Assembly: GCA_010279815.1 (NCBI GenBank)
Contig: QEOQ01000307.1
Span: 194,654-258,653 of the forward strand
DNA: 64,000 nt
DNA from: Brachionus plicatilis
Lineage: Eukaryota > Rotifera > Eurotatoria > Ploima > Brachionidae
Direction: 5' to 3'
In this document: in pieces, positions 1-10,252 of the stretch
How positions within the stretch are numbered: position 1 is the first letter of the stretch
How the letters are laid out: each line of letters starts with the position of its first letter
Position numbers and translations under genes: made by a program
Notes under the pieces: model-generated
The model's input: the letters and a program-made list of their open reading frames with translations, nothing else
What the model was told of the DNA's origin: nothing
The model's database searches: none

Positions 1-2
1 TG

Positions 3-2669
3 AACGAGCGAGTATACAAATGTGTTTTAGACAATGAGAATAAAAAAGTACGTGAGATTATGTACTTTAGAGACAACAGTGGACGATGTATGGTTGAAAA
101 AGAGATTACTTTTAACAAACAACAAGAGATAGAGAACGAATATGCTACGGCTTATGTCTATGGACCAAAGGGTTTGTGCGGTTTTATAAGAGACAATGAA
201 TTTTACAATGTGATCACAGACCATGAGCAGTCAGTGCGATTAGTGGTAAAAAATATGCAAATAGTAGCTGCTTATGATTATATGCCGTATGGTAATGTTA
301 TTAGGAACTTGGGCTTAGGTGAATCATCTCATATCAGGTACCGATTCACAGGGCAAGAATGGGACGAAGAGCTTGGCTTGTATAATTATCATGCCAGATT
401 TTATGATCCAACTATAGGACGCTTTTATCAAGTGGATGCCAAAGAACAGTACGCATCGCCGTACAAATATGCTGGCAATTCGCCAGTCTGCATGTACGAT
501 CCGGACGGAAATTTAGCATTTGTTGTTGTCCTAGGTTTTGTAGTTGTTGGTGCTTATTTAGGCGCATCTGCATCAATGGATACTTGGAATCCTTTAGAAT
601 GGGAATGGGACAATATGAATCTTTATTTAGGCTTATTTTTTGGTGCTTTAACTGGCCTCTTTCTTCCTTTTGGCTTTTGTGCCGGTGCAGCAGCCATTTC
701 GGCAGCTTTTGGCGTTGGTTTAGCAACTGGCGTTGGAATTACAATTGCCTTGGGAATATTTGGAACTTATTTTGGCATTTCATCATCAATGGGCTCTTTT
801 AATCCATGCAAGTGGAAATGGAAAAAACCAGCTTTGTACAATGCAGCTTTTCAGGGCTTTTCAAGTGCTGTTCAAATGCCCAATTTAATTTCTAACTTTG
901 CTTCAGTACTTGGTCAATTTGGCACACTTGGCAAGTCTGTGTTAATTATTTCAAGTATATTGAGTAGCGGTGGTATGGCTTATCTAACAATGGCATCAAT
1001 AAATAACAGCTATAATCCAAGAAATTGGCAGCTAAATCAGCGTACAATTATAGGTTTTATTAATGGCGCTCTTAGTGGATTTTTTCTACCAACTAGTTTA
1101 CTAAACATTCACCGCTTTTATACTAAAGACTTAATGACAATTAAAAAAAACTTAATTGAACAATTGGGCAAGTTCGGACATGTTCTTTACTATGGAGCAT
1201 TTGCTTTGGCTGTAGCTATGCCATTTATATTTTTATTGGCTCTTAAACAAGGAATGCAATGTGACTGGTCTAAAATAGTGTCCAGTCCGGCTTTTTTAGA
1301 GACTCTTCTATCGGGAATCATAGTAGGTGTCAGTTTGCCTAATCTTTTCTTTAAAGCTATACCAAGAACAATAAAAGCTTATTCGGATGGAATTTTCGAA
1401 ACTTTGTTTTCCAAATTTGAAAAAGTGATCAAAAAAGATCAAGAGCTAGTCAAAGACTTTACTGATAAAGAGTGTGAAAAAAATGCCAAAGATATGAGCA
1501 ATGGTATAAAAGGAGAGGATAATGCACCGAGAGAAGGATATCAAAATGCACCAGATGATGTAAAACAAAGTGTGGACAATTATGTCAATGATTCTGAAAA
1601 GCAAATGAAACAAAATGGAAATGTACCTGACCCAAGTAATGTTTATAAAGACATATATGCAAAGGTTAATCCGGGTGCAGAAATTCCCGATAATCTGACA
1701 GCACAAGATTTACAAAATAATATAGAAAATAATCCAAATTTGGATCAAGCGTCCAAGAGTAATTACACAGCTTTGGTAAATGATATTAAGGCTTCTTATG
1801 AAGACATAATACGCAGAGTGAACCCTTTTAGTGAAGGTACCAACAGTTTAAATCGTCAAAACAATGAAGCTCTAGCTCAAAGCAATTCAATGAGCGATGG
1901 CATTAAGAAAGAGGGCTATGAAAATTCACCAAATGAAATTAAACAAAGTGTAGACAATTATGTCAATGAATCTAAAGAGCAAATAAGGCAAAATGGAAAA
2001 ATACCAAAGCCAACTGATGTTTATAAAGATATATTTGCAACGATCAATCCGGGTACAGAAATCCCCGATAAACTGACAGCACAAGATTTAAAAAATAATA
2101 TAGAAAACAGTTCAAATTTGGATCAAGCGTCCAAGAATAATTACACAGCTTTGGTAAATGATATTAACTCAACTTTCACAGAAATTAAAGAACAGGTGTT
2201 GCCAGTTAATACACAAGGCGTATATAGTGTTACTCGTCTTAAAAATGGCATGGCAATAGTTTGTCATTCTAGTTCCAAAGAGTTATGGGCTGTCTATGAC
2301 GCAAGCGGTCAGAGACTTGAACAAAATGATCCAAGATTGCAGGCGCTTAGGGATAATCAAGCGTTGCATGGACAAACCAGTCAGCAAAATTTAGACAATG
2401 CCAAAAAGGTAATGGAAGGCACGGGTCGTAGCATAAATGCAAGATGTTGTGCCGAATTTCGTAGTATGTACATTTTAGCCGAAAAGCTTGGTTTTCAACC
2501 AGGAGATGTTGTCTCAATTAACGCTTTTCAAGCAAATAATTCCAATTTTGATCCCATAATGAGATGTGTCAATTGTCAGATCACAACAAACATGCTCAAA
2601 GACTCATTTGTGTTTACTGACTGGATGAATGAAAACCAAGAAAATACGGTAAATACCTTCAATTTTTAA
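3..2669 (+). CDS. RHS/teneurin-like protein, 3' part, with deaminase-like C-terminal domain
   Basis: The frame is open from base 3, so the gene starts upstream of the window; the first ATG inside is at 60. Numbering from that ATG, residues about 30-100 carry YD/RHS-type sequence and about 108-150 form an RHS repeat-associated core (RFTGQEWDEELGLYNYHARF, then FYDPTIGRF and a closing YDPDGN). Residues about 150-460 are strongly hydrophobic, with a recurring hairpin unit containing NPxxW (NPLEWEW, NPCKWKW, NPRNWQL). Residues about 490-710 hold two copies of a charged repeat. The last about 90 residues contain CAEF and, about 35 residues later, RCVNC. This CAE...CxxC layout resembles Zn-dependent nucleic-acid deaminases found at the C-termini of bacterial RHS polymorphic toxins. 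RHS-core-then-variable-tip is the known polymorphic toxin layout, and teneurins are their animal relatives. The deaminase call is inference. It could instead be a degenerate teneurin tip. No intron is seen in this part. Confidence 0.75.
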   Translation, partial: NERVYKCVLDNENKKVREIMYFRDNSGRCMVEKEITFNKQQEIENEYATAYVYGPKGLCGFIRDNEFYNVITDHEQSVRLVVKNMQIVAAYDYMPYGNVIRNLGLGESSHIRYRFTGQEWDEELGLYNYHARFYDPTIGRFYQVDAKEQYASPYKYAGNSPVCMYDPDGNLAFVVVLGFVVVGAYLGASASMDTWNPLEWEWDNMNLYLGLFFGALTGLFLPFGFCAGAAAISAAFGVGLATGVGITIALGIFGTYFGISSSMGSFNPCKWKWKKPALYNAAFQGFSSAVQMPNLISNFASVLGQFGTLGKSVLIISSILSSGGMAYLTMASINNSYNPRNWQLNQRTIIGFINGALSGFFLPTSLLNIHRFYTKDLMTIKKNLIEQLGKFGHVLYYGAFALAVAMPFIFLLALKQGMQCDWSKIVSSPAFLETLLSGIIVGVSLPNLFFKAIPRTIKAYSDGIFETLFSKFEKVIKKDQELVKDFTDKECEKNAKDMSNGIKGEDNAPREGYQNAPDDVKQSVDNYVNDSEKQMKQNGNVPDPSNVYKDIYAKVNPGAEIPDNLTAQDLQNNIENNPNLDQASKSNYTALVNDIKASYEDIIRRVNPFSEGTNSLNRQNNEALAQSNSMSDGIKKEGYENSPNEIKQSVDNYVNESKEQIRQNGKIPKPTDVYKDIFATINPGTEIPDKLTAQDLKNNIENSSNLDQASKNNYTALVNDINSTFTEIKEQVLPVNTQGVYSVTRLKNGMAIVCHSSSKELWAVYDASGQRLEQNDPRLQALRDNQALHGQTSQQNLDNAKKVMEGTGRSINARCCAEFRSMYILAEKLGFQPGDVVSINAFQANNSNFDPIMRCVNCQITTNMLKDSFVFTDWMNENQENTVNTFNF
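1530..2175 (+). repeat. Two-copy coding repeat inside the RHS gene
   Basis: A module of about 85-90 codons occurs twice, at about 1530-1800 and about 1911-2175. Both copies share SVDNYVN, NLTAQDL or KLTAQDL, NLDQASK and NYTALVNDI, with substitutions between them. The copies are hydrophilic and lie between the hydrophobic region and the deaminase-like tip. Confidence 0.85.
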
Positions 2670-4430
2670 TATTTCAATTTTTATCACTTGTTTAAAAAAA
2701 GTGTTCGACGTGATTATTTATTTATTTATTTTTTTTATTAAATAATTTGAGGAAAAACCTCGGGCCACTTAAAGTGGATCAAGGTCCTTGCTTTTAGCCT
2801 AACGATTTAGAAAATGAAGGTTGAAAATTATATATCAAAAAAGAAAGAAAGAAAATAAATGTAAAAAATTTAAGTTTAAATTATTGTACATAAGAGCAAT
2901 AAGAATTAAAAATAATTTGATTAAATTTAAGAAATAGCTATTGATCATAATTAACGTGATTGTAAATAAAAATACTAAATAAGTATAAAATAAAATTCTT
3001 AATTTATAAATCATAAAAGATCAATTGTAAATTTAGTCTCATATTGTACAAAATTTAAGCATATAACTAAATAACTAAATTAGTTAAAGTATAGAGTTGA
3101 CCTTGACTTGGCTTGTTTAGTTAAAAAGATAAAACTTTTAAAGATAGTTTAATTAAGACCAATTAATTTTAAGCGTCAATGAAAAAAATTAGTTTTCATT
3201 TAAAATATTTAAACTGACAATAATTAAAAAAAAACATATGACTAAAAAGTATTAAGGGAATTTTTTTTATTTAAATGATTTAAAATTTACAACGATTTGT
3301 TTTCAATTCAATTGAAACTTTATCTTCTAAAAAACTAAATGTAAAAACATATCACTGATCTGGAATAGGTTTGTCAAACTTTGAAAATTTGAAAATTTGA
3401 AAATTGGCATTAAGCTACTAGAATATTATATAAAATAATTATTTAGGTAATTGACCAACTGTTTTCCATCAGAAAAAATATTTTAAACAGCTTGCTTAAC
3501 AATTAGAAATTATGAATGTTTGTCAAATTCTAAAAGTGTCGTAAATTTTAGTTTTTTTTAAATTTTGTTGCCAAGAAATTAAAAAAATGAAAAATTTGGA
3601 AAAATTTTATTTATTGTAAAATTCCAATGAACAAAAATAAAGAGACACTAAAATCAAAAGGAATATATAAAATGCAGCATGGTTACAGCATGATTGAGCG
3701 CGTCAGAGACGCCCTGTATCAGTTTTAAAATGTTCATTCAGCTTGTAATTGAATTCTTTCACATTTTTTGACATTAAATTTCGTTGGGTTGTGATTTCCA
3801 ATGGTTTGACATTCTGTTTTTGAAGAATTCGCAGCGTTAGTTAGGACATTTAGTGATTGCTCTTCTGAGTTTCTCTCAATGGCCATATCGATGTGAATTA
3901 CGAGTCGATTTCGTGTTGGCAAATTAAAGTTTGAGATCAAGATCAAAAGATCAAAATATAAATTGTAATATTTTTGTTAAATAATAGAGAAAAAATAAAT
4001 ATTTTCAAAAACAATTGCTTGACATGTCATGTCAAGTTTATTTTCATATTTAAAATTTTAAAATGTCCCTTTTTATTGAACTTTAATAGGTTTAAATATT
4101 TTAATTGATTTTAGTGAAAACTTACTTTTAAAGATAAAATAATTAACTGTTTTAAAATTTTAAATGTATAAAAGTAGAAAAATAAAATTATTTCAGTTTG
4201 AATGAATGGATATAAAAGTTATAAATTTGAATTTGTGAATTAACTTAACCTGAATTATTTAAACTATTGATTGTTTTTGTTAAATAAATTAGAGATCAAT
4301 CATTTTGATGTTTATTTGATAATGAACTATAATTAGACATACCATGTCTAGTAATGTTTAGTATTTATTTCTTAAAAATTATTAAAATCATTAGATTAAT
4401 TAAGTTTTAAAATTTTAAATGGTCGGTTTG
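2670..4430. other. Intergenic, no gene recognised
   Basis: AT-rich sequence after the RHS stop codon. A short palindrome CCACTTAAAGTGG lies near 2766. A 70-codon ORF on the minus strand (3734-3946) shows no family resemblance that I recognise. Homopolymer runs and AT repeats otherwise. Confidence 0.6.
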
Positions 4431-4916
4431 ATCTTAAAATTTGATCTGTAACTTCAATTTGCCATCGTGTTTCAGTTAATATTCTCAACACCTCATTCAA
4501 AATTAATTTGAAAAAGGTCGCCACGAATTCTGTAAAATTCAAGCAAGCTGAGGTTCAGGAGATCGCAGTGCTTTTCGGACTCGAGATTTTTAAGTTTCTG
4601 GAAACTTTTGTGGCTCTGTGCTGAACTTTCTCGAGTATATTTTGATCTTGTTTTGTGTATGGACTCCAGGAAGATACCACAAATTCAATATATGGTCGAA
4701 TGTAGCAAGTGTTTAACTAGTTCCTTATCTTTGGGTCTCGAGTTGTCAAAGTTCGATTCAATAAACCTAGGATTCGGTGATTTTGTCAATGTCTGCAAGC
4801 TGACAGTGTTTTCTGTTACTGAACCTGTTTTGATCTCTGCCAATATCTTATTAATTATTAAAATATTAAAAATTGATAAAAAAGCCAACTGGTGGCGGTC
4901 ACTCGATTTCTTTTAA
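4430..4916 (-). mobile_element. Degenerate LINE reverse-transcriptase C-terminus (CR1-like)
   Basis: On the minus strand, pieces in two or more frames (for example SRPKDKELVKHLLHSTI, then RSKYTRESSAQS) resemble the end of CR1/L2-type reverse transcriptases, where a 'LVRPxLEYA..VWSP' block is followed by 'VQRRATK'. The frame shifts within the block, so this is a fossil. The assignment rests on motif similarity only. Confidence 0.35.
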
Positions 4917-5030
4917 CGTAGTCTTATTTTATTTATTATTATTTTTGTATAGTATGGAAATATGATTTTGGAAAATTCTGTTTGTTTTTATTTTTGCATC
5001 AATTTTTTACTGTTCTAAATTATATTTAAT

Positions 5031-5167
5031 AGGCTTATATTTTTTGTAGTAGAAAAAATATTTTTTTTTTATAGAAAAAATATTTTCGAAAAATAGAAAA
5101 AAAAAATTAGAAAAAATATTTTTTTTTTTAGAAAAAATATTTTTTCTACTGCGAGAAATATAAGCCT
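5031..5167. mobile_element. Small inverted-repeat element (MITE-like)
   Basis: GGCTTATATTTTTTGTAGTA at the left end is mirrored on the right by TACTGCGAGAAATATAAGCC, with internal AGAAAAAATATTTT runs that also pair. ATTTAAT-type sequence flanks both ends and may be the target duplication. No coding content. Confidence 0.55.
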
Positions 5168-5460
5168 ATTTAATATCAATAATTAAAGTAATTCTAAATT
5201 TCAGCAAATAATTTATCAAAACATCTTTAACACGTAAAATATCTTTAACACGTTTTATAGTAAATGATAATGTCATTTATTTTACAGGAGAGGTAGTTAT
5301 CTAATTTCAAAAAAGTCTCTAAGTCAATAGTCTTTTTTAGCTTTTAACGCCTAAAGCTATTGAGGTTTTTGTTATTGTTTCAAAATTTTGTTTTCTTTTT
5401 AAAATAGTTATTTAGTTCTTAACTTTTTTAATTGATCAAAAATAACTAATTTTTATAAAG

Positions 5461-5826
5461 TATAATACAAGAGAAGGAAGTCATTTGGCATATGCACGAA
5501 CAATAGATGGAAATCTTTTGATTTATGATCCGAACAATAACAATGCAATAGTTAAAGTCTTCGATACAAATGGAAAAGTTATTTGTGGACCCTATCAACC
5601 TACTTTGGGTGATTATACCTTACGTCAGAATGACAGCTTTTTTCGTTTCAACGAAATAATGACAACAAAAACATATGTTAATACAATTTTTATCCAGGAA
5701 ATACGTTATGATATTAATTTTACAGAATTTTCAGTCAATTGGACTCGATTTCAAAACAAATCAAAAGACTCTCCGTACACTCTGGCCAATATATTCAAAC
5801 GAAACAAAAAATCCAAAAAAGATTAA
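5461..5826 (+). pseudogene. Orphan terminal exon, possible papain-like toxin tail
   Basis: An open frame of about 120 codons follows a plausible acceptor (TTTATAAAG at 5460) and ends in TAA at 5826; no in-frame ATG near the start suggests that it is a last exon. It begins YNTREGSH and continues to a 'DGNLLIYDPN' segment, a His ... Asp-Pro-Asn spacing seen in papain-fold toxin tips of polymorphic toxins. The C-terminus is basic (KRNKKSKKD). I see no upstream exon with a catalytic Cys before 5.4 kb, so the gene may be truncated or the family assignment may be wrong. It lies 2.8 kb downstream of the RHS gene, on the same strand. Confidence 0.3.
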
Positions 5827-6361
5827 TTCAAAAATTCTAATAAATAATATTATACTCAGTTGATATGAAATATGATAATTTTAGCCAGTTTCTTAGAATA
5901 AAATATTGCTTTATTTTAGTAAAAATTATTTGTCTTAAAAATTAAATTAAGGTAATTAAATTTTCTTTTGAATTTTTAATGAATTTATTTACTCAAAAAA
6001 TAATTATGATAAAATTTTAAGATGATGAAATTTTTTTTAAATTAAATTAAATTAAATTAAATCTTTTTTTTTCAATTATTCAGTCTTCGTTTTCAATTGC
6101 AACTTGTGGTCCATAAATATCAATTATGTTTATCATTTCTAGCTGGGATTATAAATGTTTTAATTGAATTTATTTTTTTGTTCAAAACACAGTTTGTGTT
6201 TGACATGATTATTTGACTGTTTATAAATACAATATGTTCAATACGCAATCGCCGCAATTCTGTCATATTCTAAATTTAACAAAATGGTGCGCTTATTTAT
6301 ACTTTGACTCAAAGTTTAGTCATCCAATTTTTGGAAAAATTCATTCGTCATAGCTTTTAAG
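5827..6361. other. AT-rich spacer
   Basis: No gene, RNA or clear element seen. A short TTAAA tandem run lies near 6040-6060. Confidence 0.5.
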
Positions 6362-7060
6362 GGATCTTGCCTGTTATATTTATCATCATATTTAAATCAA
6401 AAGTTATGTGACCAGTGACTTTATGTCGATTTGGATACCAGGTATTTTTTCTGACTGGTCACATATTCACTGGTCACCTAATATGTTACCAGGCAATAAT
6501 ATTTATTTGGTAAAAATGTTTATAAATAATTTTAAACTGGTCACCTAAATAAACATTTGGTCACATAAATTTATTTCAAGTTAAATAAAGTTAAAAAAAA
6601 ATCAGATTTTGAAGAGATTAGTGCAGCCATTTTCAAGCTTAGTTTAAATCCAACAAAAAAAAATTAGAAAAGTTTTCAAAAATTGCATCAGAAGCTCCAA
6701 TTGCTTCTGAAGCGACATAGTCTGCTGTAAAAAAAGTTCTTAGCAAACATAAAAACACAATAGCTTGCTCGGAGTGCGGGAAATTAATGAAAAATGAGCG
6801 TGGTGTGAAGCAACACATCGCAAAAATGCATAAATAATTTTTTTTATTGAATTTTTATAATTTTAAATTAATATATAAATTGGTCACATAAATTTAATAA
6901 CTGGTCATTTTATTAATAAAATTTTAAAAAAAAATTCTTTATTTTAAAAATAATATTGTCTGGTCATATATTAGGTGACCAGTGAATATGTGACCAGTCA
7001 GAAAAAATACTTGGTCACCAAATCGACATAAAGTCACTGGTGACATAACAGGCAAGACCC
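6362..7060 (+). mobile_element. Non-autonomous hAT-like transposon with C2H2 finger remnant
   Basis: The ends are mirror images: GGATCTTGCCTGTTA on the left and TAACAGGCAAGACCC on the right. Inner arms of about 100 bases share GTGACCAG, ACTTTATGTCGATTTGG and CTGGTCACATATTCACTGG. An exact 8-bp duplication, CTTTTAAG, flanks the element (6354-6361 and 7061-7068), which fits the hAT superfamily. Inside, before 6836, a reading frame ends in a C2H2 finger (CSECGKLMKN then GVKQHIAKMH) followed by TAA. Upstream of it the frame is broken, so no transposase is encoded. Confidence 0.8.
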
Positions 7061-7659
7061 CTTTTAAGTTTTCTCAATTCAATATCAAAGAAGTCCATTT
7101 TTCAGATAAAATAAATAAATAGCTAATGCTTGAGGTTTTGTGCAATTTTCTGCAGTGATTAACGATTTCAATTCAATTTGTAAGCAATAGAACTTTTAAT
7201 GTGTTTTATTTCTTTTTTAATGTTAAATTATATCGATTTATTGCTTACTCTCTTCGAGTGATTTAGATATAGTGAAATCATTTTAAGAGTAAATAAAAAA
7301 AAACTTATCAGATAAAAGTTAATTTAAAACTAAAATAAATCTTAGCTTAAAATTTTTTGAATTACAAAGGCTTTTTAAGAGAAGTTAACATTTCAAACTA
7401 AAACTATCCATCAGTTCTTTTTTTGCTCAGTTAGAACAAAACTCAACAAAAAAAATTAAAATTTTCATAAGCATATTGGAAAAAATATAGATTTAATCCT
7501 TTAAATTTTGAAACAACACCCTTATAAATCAAATAATAATGAAAATTTGTTAAGAGAGGAACTGGAGGGTTCTTATGTCCTCCAATCCAAAAAATTAAAG
7601 GGACTGAGCCTTCCGATTCAAAAGTTATTTTTTTTTCAAAATTAAATATTATTTAATGG

Positions 7660-7835
7660 GCAACTTGAAGTTCATGATCATGATCAAATGATCACAACGT
7701 AATTCATTAAAGTATTAATTAAAATGATGAAATTAGCTTTTATTAATTTTTTTCAAACTAAACATAAGATGTTTACAACTTTTTTTTGCTAATTGATTTT
7801 TAATTTATTTTTCTAAAATCTTTATTTTGATGAAT
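7660..7835 (+). mobile_element. 5' fragment of the 515-bp MITE family
   Basis: Starts GGCAACTTGAAGTTCATGAT and follows the full copies at 25199 and 48431 for about 175 bases, then stops abruptly at an RHS-derived scrap. The right terminal repeat is missing. Confidence 0.75.
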
Positions 7836-7935
7836 CTGCCAACCCAATGATCTTTTTACAACGCCTAATCCAATAATTGTACGCTGATTTAGCTGCCAAT
7901 TTCTTGGATTATAACGAAGGCCTAAGCCATTCGGA
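7836..7935 (-). pseudogene. Fragment of an RHS-family gene
   Basis: On the minus strand, about 55 bases read YNPRNWQLNQRTIIG, the same peptide found in the hydrophobic part of the RHS gene at about 1010-1055, with nearly the same nucleotides. Similarity stops right after this block on one side and within a few codons on the other. It is a captured scrap rather than a gene. Confidence 0.75.
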
Positions 7936-9018
7936 CGAACCTGGAAATCACCCCCAAATTATATTTTTAATAAAAAATTGATAAATAAATCTGCAGGTAA
8001 CTCTTGGTTTCAAGGAAGAAGACTGGATTGTTGACTTTTTATTTTTTTATTTTTTTGGAGTTTGTTATAAATTTTGACTTAAAAACAAGTCTAATTAGTT
8101 AAATAGCAAAAAAATCAATTATATTTAGATTTTTTAATTAATTTTTTATATAAATAAATTAAAAGTACATCTTTTACTTTAGAGTCAAGATCGTGTTTTA
8201 TTTGGGTAAACAAAACTGACTTTCTAGTACAGCTTTTTTCAGCTGCATTTTAGCAAGATTATAGCTTGTGATTATTTGATAATAGTCGTCTACTAACAAA
8301 AGCTTGTCAACTTGTTGCGGGAAGTAAATTAACGATTTTTAGGTGTCCAAAATCTATAATAAGCTTCGGATGGCGTCCGCGTGGGCTTTGCACTCCAAAT
8401 CATCGTCATAAATTATATGAGCTGAATTTGGAATTTTTTTAAATATTAATTTTTATAGTTCAGGGGTTTAGTGTATTTAACTTTCTACTTTATATAAATT
8501 TAAATTAAGATCAGGATCGAATTTTGCTGATTAAAACTCCTAGAACGAGTTCTAAATTTAGAATTGAAAAAACAGTTTTAATTAAAGTTTTCTTCAAAAA
8601 AAAAATAATTCAATAAAAGTCAAGCAAAAAAAGAAACTTTTGAGTCTAGCTTAAAAGACCCGAGTAAACTCGCTTTTTTGTCATTCAAACTAAGCCAGTG
8701 AATGTCTTTCATGATTTTAATAGCGTCCATAAACGAAGAACTGTTTGTTTCGAGAAGATGGTCAGTTGAGTTGATTGTCTTTGAGCCAATGTTGCGTTTC
8801 ACATATTCCAAACCCAATTTAGTAGCATTAATTAATTAAATGAATCAATAGGTAAATTTTTTATATTATTATTAAAGATCTAGATCTCGATTTCTATAAA
8901 TCTCATCTTCTGAGCTTATCTCACTTCCAAAATCTGCTTGAATAAAATTAAAAAAAAAGTAAAACGTTAAAAAAATTATTATTAAAGAAAAAATAATAAG
9001 CTACCATACGAAAAAATT
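7936..9018. other. AT-rich spacer
   Basis: No gene recognised. A 65-codon minus-strand ORF near 8620-8817 has no recognisable motif. Confidence 0.45.
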
Positions 9019-9129
9019 GGTGATCAATTTCTGGTCACATATTCCTACTTTAAAAATTAGGTGACCAGTCTTGGTCACGTATTTTAGGTGAGGAGGACTG
9101 ATCACATAATATGTGACCAACTGATCACC
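9019..9129. mobile_element. Small inverted-repeat element sharing GTGACCAG motifs
   Basis: GGTGATCAATTTCTGGTCAC on the left and GTGACCAACTGATCACC on the right are mirror images. The internal GGTGACCAG/CTGGTCAC words match those in the 6362-7060 element, so the two may be related. No target duplication is obvious. Confidence 0.5.
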
Positions 9130-9411
9130 TATGATTATAGACTCTTCTCTTCTACCAATATTTTTTAAATAAAAGACTAAAAAATAAACAAAAATATGAG
9201 CTAATACATTGAAAAATTTAAACATCGACTTTATTAATGGGTTGAGAATATTTTTTTCAAAACTAATTTATTTTTTAAATCTATTTAACATTTATAGGGT
9301 GTTATATTAAAATTATTTGAATTAAATATTCAATTTATAATATTATTTTATTTTCTCAAACAACTGGAGGACAGAGAGTTGTAAATGACAAAATACAATT
9401 GATTCATTTAC

Positions 9412-9800
9412 AGTCAAACCTCGTTATAACGAACTACTTGGACTGAAAATTCGGTATTCGTTATATCAAAATTCCCATATAGAATGATAGGGGCAAAAAA
9501 AATTTTAAACCAAAATTTATTGATTAAAAAAATTTAAAAAAAAATGCGAAAAAAAACAAAAAGTTAATTTTTTTGAAAAAAAATCGGTAATAGATGGTTG
9601 TTTTGTAAAGCTACTTTCAATTATAAAACTTTCAATATTAAATAATAAATTAATTACATTAGAATTATGATCTTTTTTGGTTAAAAAAAATGTTTAAGTT
9701 CATTTAATCTATCGATCGCTTCTTTTGAGTTAGTCACTTGTTTATTTGCATCTTGTTGCTCTTCAATTTCTGTTTCACTGTCTTGCTCTACTGGATTTTT
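9412..9800 (-). mobile_element. pogo/Tigger-type DNA transposon remnant
   Basis: Begins after TA with CAGTCAAACCTCGTTATAAC, the typical terminal repeat of pogo/Tigger elements. On the minus strand from about 9795 to a stop at 9681, the peptide is acidic and then ends AIDRLNELKHFF, like the C-terminus of pogo-type DDE transposases. It is cut off at about 9800 by the Penelope-like element, and no second terminal repeat is visible. Confidence 0.65.
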
Positions 9801-9918
9801 TTTTCAAATAATTATTATTTGTTATTTAGATAAAAAATATATTTTTTTATTCAAATTACAAATATTAAACCAAAAATATTATAAAAAAAAAAAATTTTTA
9901 CGAAATTAATTTATTAAT

Positions 9919-9951
9919 CGACGCGTTTCGACCAAAATGGCCTTCTTCAGG
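9919..9951 (-). ncRNA. Hammerhead-ribozyme-like motif in the Penelope element 3' region
   Basis: Read on the minus strand, the core CTGAAGA is followed by a stem (GGCC pairing with GGTC around ATTT), then CGAAA and a nearby GTC. This matches the conserved CUGANGA...stem II...GAAA core of the minimal hammerhead motifs known from Penelope-like element terminal repeats. Stem I was not modelled, so self-cleavage is inferred. Confidence 0.5.
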
Positions 9952-10252
9952 ATCTAAAATGACTAGTATTTTAAGAAAAGATAATTAATAACCCAATAAA
10001 ATAAAATAAAAAATAAAAAAATAAAATAAATTTTTTTGAAATATAAAAAATTGAAATTTTTCAACATAAAATTACATAATTTTATAGAGTAATATTTAAT
10101 AAGAAATTATTCTTTATAAAATATAATAGCAAAAAAGTTTATACAATATTCTAAACAAATTTCAATATTTTATTTACATTATTATAAAAAAGTCAAAGTT
10201 TTAATATTTTCTATTTTTGGTATTTTTACATTTATTATAGGTATATTTAAAC

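Noticed and set aside
4608..4916. Plus-strand 102-codon ORF
   Set aside because: Antisense of a decayed LINE fragment. No recognisable motif in the plus frame.
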